Of a stretch of 64,000 nt of DNA, positions 61,726 through 64,000 are shown in pieces. The notes beneath the pieces were generated by a model. It was not told the DNA's origin, did no database searches, and worked only from the letters and a program-made list of their open reading frames with translations. The position numbers and the translations under genes are program-made. Source of the stretch: Mycolicibacterium chubuense NBB4 (GTDB lineage Bacteria; Actinomycetota; Actinomycetes; Mycobacteriales; Mycobacteriaceae); the NCBI RefSeq assembly GCF_000266905.1, contig NC_018027.1, positions 3,100,001 to 3,164,000 of the forward strand. The letters are read 5' to 3'. Within the stretch, counting starts at the first letter, position 1; the number at the start of each line of letters is the position of its first letter.

Positions 61726-63207
61726 TCAGCCCGGGTCAGCGGCGGCCAGCCGGTGCATCTGCTCGCGGGTCGCCGGATAGAGCTGAGCCCACGTCGCGAA
61801 CAGCTCGTCGTACATCGCACGGTTGCGCGGATCCGGTTCGATCTCCCGCGCGATCCTGGCCCAGTCCGTGTCGGCGGGCACCAGGCCCGCACCGATCCCG
61901 GCGAGCAGCGCATCGCCGTAGCTCGCGCCGATCGCCTGCTCCGGCACCAGTTGCGAGCGCCCCGTCACGTCGCTGATCGCCTGCGCCCACACCGGACTCT
62001 TGAGCCCTCCGCCGACGGCGACGGTCCGGGTGCCGGAATGTCCGTCGTCGAACCTCTCGAGGATCTGCCGGATTCCGAACGCGATTCCCTCGTAGGCCGC
62101 GCGGAACAGGTGGCCCCGGCCATGGCGCAGCGTGAGGCCGGCCAGCACACCGCGGGCCTGCGGGTCGAACACCGGAGTGCGCTCGCCTGCGAGATACGGC
62201 AGCATCAGCAGCCCCTCGCTTCCCGGCGGCACGCCCAGCGCCTCGGCGGTCAGCTCGTCGAAAGGTGCCCCGCCGGTGAGGGTTTGGAGCCAGTTGATCA
62301 GCGTGCCCGCGGTGGAGGTCCCTGCCGCCAGCGCGAGACTGCCCGGTTCCACCCCAGCGGTCGTCCACAACGTCGGATCGCTGTGGTACTCGTCGATCAC
62401 CTGCACCAGGAACATCGTCGAGCCGTACATCAGCATCTGATCGCCGGGCCGGCGCACACCCACGGAGAAGGCCTCGGAGTACGCGTCGACGGTTCCTGCG
62501 GCGACCGGCAGACCGGCAGGCAGGCCGGTCTGTTCGGCAGCGGCAGCGGTCACCTGACCGACGATCTCGCTCGGCCAGACCAGTCGGGGTAGCGGCAGGT
62601 GTCCGCAGATGCGCTCAGCCCACTGCCGGTTCCAGCCGAATTCCCGGGTGGCGTAGAGCGGATCGCACTGGCTGGCGGTGTGGTGGTCCATGACGTACTC
62701 GCCGGTGAGCCTGGCGGCGATGTAGGAATTAGAGCCGTACCAGCCGGCGGCAGCCTCGAACACCTGCGGTTCGTGCCTGCGCACCCATTCGATCTTCGGC
62801 CCGACCGCCTGGCTGGACAACAGCGTGCCCGCTCGATCCAGGATGTCTTTTTCCCCGAATTCCTCGGTGAGCGAGGCGATTTCGACGTGGGCGCGGGTGT
62901 CGATCCCGTACAGGATCGCCGGCCGCAGGGGACGCAGGTCGGCATCGCAGAGCAGCAGGCACGGCCCGACGCCGCTGACGCACACCGCGCCCAGCGTCGC
63001 GTGGGCGGGCATCTTCGCTACCAGCGCGGCACTGATGGCGCACACCTCCCGCCACCACACCGCGTCGGCGTCGACCTCGGCCCACCCCGGGCGCGGCAGA
63101 TCCATCGAGTGAGCGATGGTCTCCGACGCGATCACGGTGCCCATCGTGTCGACGAGGACACCCTTGGTGCTCCCCGTTCCCATGTCGATTCCGAGCAGCA
63201 TGTCCAC
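61726..63207 (-). CDS. FGGY-family carbohydrate kinase
   Basis: 493 residues from GTG 63207 (ATG at 63201 also possible). FGGY fold: N-terminal 'GIDMGTGSTKGVLVD' phosphate loop, 'YGIDTRAHVEIA', hinge 'YGSTMFLVQVIDEY', 'LPYLAGERTPVFDPQARGVL' and C-terminal 'VAVGGGLKSPVWAQAISD'. Xylulokinase-like. In this locus it would phosphorylate a second ketose, perhaps the L-isomer, alongside the DhaKL-type kinase. Substrate not fixed by sequence. Confidence 0.87.
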   Translation of the reverse strand: MDMLLGIDMGTGSTKGVLVDTMGTVIASETIAHSMDLPRPGWAEVDADAVWWREVCAISAALVAKMPAHATLGAVCVSGVGPCLLLCDADLRPLRPAILYGIDTRAHVEIASLTEEFGEKDILDRAGTLLSSQAVGPKIEWVRRHEPQVFEAAAGWYGSNSYIAARLTGEYVMDHHTASQCDPLYATREFGWNRQWAERICGHLPLPRLVWPSEIVGQVTAAAAEQTGLPAGLPVAAGTVDAYSEAFSVGVRRPGDQMLMYGSTMFLVQVIDEYHSDPTLWTTAGVEPGSLALAAGTSTAGTLINWLQTLTGGAPFDELTAEALGVPPGSEGLLMLPYLAGERTPVFDPQARGVLAGLTLRHGRGHLFRAAYEGIAFGIRQILERFDDGHSGTRTVAVGGGLKSPVWAQAISDVTGRSQLVPEQAIGASYGDALLAGIGAGLVPADTDWARIAREIEPDPRNRAMYDELFATWAQLYPATREQMHRLAAADPG

Positions 63208-63277
63208 GGGACAACCCTACGACGCGACCGCGGGCCGCCCTCGACAAGCACGGCGGCCGATATGGACAATCGCCGGC

Positions 63278-64000
63278 GTGGACATTCGCCGGCTGCAGCT
63301 GCTGCTGGCCCTCTCCCGTCTGGGGTCGATGCGGGCGGTCGCCGAGGAACACCACCTGACGACGTCGACGGTGTCCCAGCAGATCGCGGCGCTGGCGCGG
63401 GAGGCGGGAACGCAGTTGATCGAGCCGGAGGGCCGTCGGGTACGGCTCACTCCGGCCGGTCGTCGCCTCGCCGACCACGCCGTGGTGATCCTCGCCGCGG
63501 TCGAGAGTGCGCGCCTGGACCTCGACGCGGACGCCGAGCCCGCCGGAACCGTGCGCGTCGGCGGCTTCGCCACCGGCATCCGGGTGTCCCTGCTGCCGAT
63601 CGTCGCGGAACTGGCCCGGCGGTTCCCGAAGGTCGAGTTCGTGGTCAGCGAATACGAGCCGATCGAGGCGTTCGCGATGCTGACCGCCGACGATCTCGAT
63701 CTCGCGCTCACCTACGACTACAACCTGGCACCCGCCTCGCCCGGTGCGATGTTGGAGACGGTGCCGTTGTGGTCGATCCGCTGGGGCCTCGGCGTGCCGT
63801 CGGCGGCCGCGCGCGACACCGCCGGAGACGCTGCCGCCCTGTCCGATTTCGCGGGTCACACGTGGATCATCAACTCCCGCAACACCGCCGACGAGGACGC
63901 GGTGCGCACCCTGGCCGCTCTGTCGGGCTTCACACCGCGGATCGCCCACCAGATCGACAGCCTCGACCTCGTCGAGGATCTCATCGTCGCCGGTTTCGGG
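63278..64000 (+). CDS. LysR-family transcriptional regulator (runs off right edge)
   Basis: 241 codons are seen from GTG 63278 to the window end without a stop. The N-terminal winged helix-turn-helix is 'LQLLLALSRLGSMRAVAEEH', then 'LTTSTVSQQIAALAREAGTQLIEPEGR' in the usual LysR order (read in parts). The effector domain starts at about residue 92 ('GTVRVGGFATGIRVSLLPIV'). It is divergent from the FGGY kinase gene, 70 bp away, which it may control. The C-terminal part is missing. Confidence 0.82.
   Translation, partial: MDIRRLQLLLALSRLGSMRAVAEEHHLTTSTVSQQIAALAREAGTQLIEPEGRRVRLTPAGRRLADHAVVILAAVESARLDLDADAEPAGTVRVGGFATGIRVSLLPIVAELARRFPKVEFVVSEYEPIEAFAMLTADDLDLALTYDYNLAPASPGAMLETVPLWSIRWGLGVPSAAARDTAGDAAALSDFAGHTWIINSRNTADEDAVRTLAALSGFTPRIAHQIDSLDLVEDLIVAGFG

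Noticed and set aside
1..64000. Transposases, integrases, tRNA or rRNA genes
   Set aside because: No DDE/tyrosine-recombinase motif, terminal inverted repeats, cloverleaf or rRNA sequence was recognised in the window.

Overview
The window looks like chromosome from a high-GC actinobacterium, most likely a rapidly growing environmental mycobacterium (Mycolicibacterium/Mycobacterium). Pointers are an L,D-transpeptidase of the LdtMt type, a Culp-type cutinase, DUF732 and DUF5709 proteins, a mycofactocin-type short-chain dehydrogenase, two cytochromes P450, CaiB/enoyl-CoA hydratase/SDR catabolic genes and an IdeR-like iron box. No rRNA, tRNA, CRISPR array or insertion sequence was recognised.

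Left edge (1-3.06 kb): an atypical, gene-poor island. It opens with the N-terminal 142 codons of a minus-strand protein that looks like an effector-associated (EAD-type) domain followed by the start of a STAND/NB-ARC-like NTPase, cut off by the window edge. It also holds one small hypothetical gene and about 1.4 kb of apparently non-coding DNA with three spaced GTCAC(G/A)GTGAC palindromes.

3-27.8 kb: cell-envelope and housekeeping genes. There are secreted proteins (a small exported protein, a three-repeat exported protein, a zinc-ribbon/TM/DUF732 protein), then a minus-strand operon for a ferric-iron ABC importer (FbpABC type) under an IdeR-like box. The last gene of that operon, translationally coupled to the transporter ATPase, is an adenylation-carrier-membrane acyltransferase fusion; this is the most interesting uncharacterised unit in the window. 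Further along are the L,D-transpeptidase, cutinase, an APH-like kinase fusion, a molybdopterin oxidoreductase broken by a single-base frameshift, a phage-lysin-like amidase, a siderophore-interacting protein, a thioesterase/SDR pair with a palindromic operator, and TspO.

27.8-38.6 kb: transport and regulation. An NCS1 permease, an MFS exporter, a complete polyamine-type ABC importer (PotABDC-like) whose ATPase has to start at CTG, an EamA exporter divergent from a TetR regulator with a palindrome between them, and an SDR.

38.6-50.9 kb: catabolic genes. A tightly overlapping minus-strand operon encodes P450, enoyl-CoA hydratase-like protein, tandem CaiB fusion, SDR and an APH-like kinase. An NhaP antiporter follows, then a second P450 divergent from a TetR regulator and a mycofactocin-type SDR, and an enoyl-CoA hydratase.

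50.9-64 kb: a polyol (probably tetritol) utilisation locus. An eight-gene minus-strand operon encodes a zinc dehydrogenase, a binding protein, two permeases, two different ATPases, a DhaKL-type kinase and an RpiB-type isomerase. Divergent from it are a SorC/DeoR-type regulator and an SDR, followed by an FGGY kinase and the start of a LysR regulator that runs off the right edge. The set fits uptake of a four-carbon alditol, oxidation to a ketose, phosphorylation and isomerisation to an aldose phosphate, as described for threitol/erythritol use in M. smegmatis. The substrate assignment is an inference.
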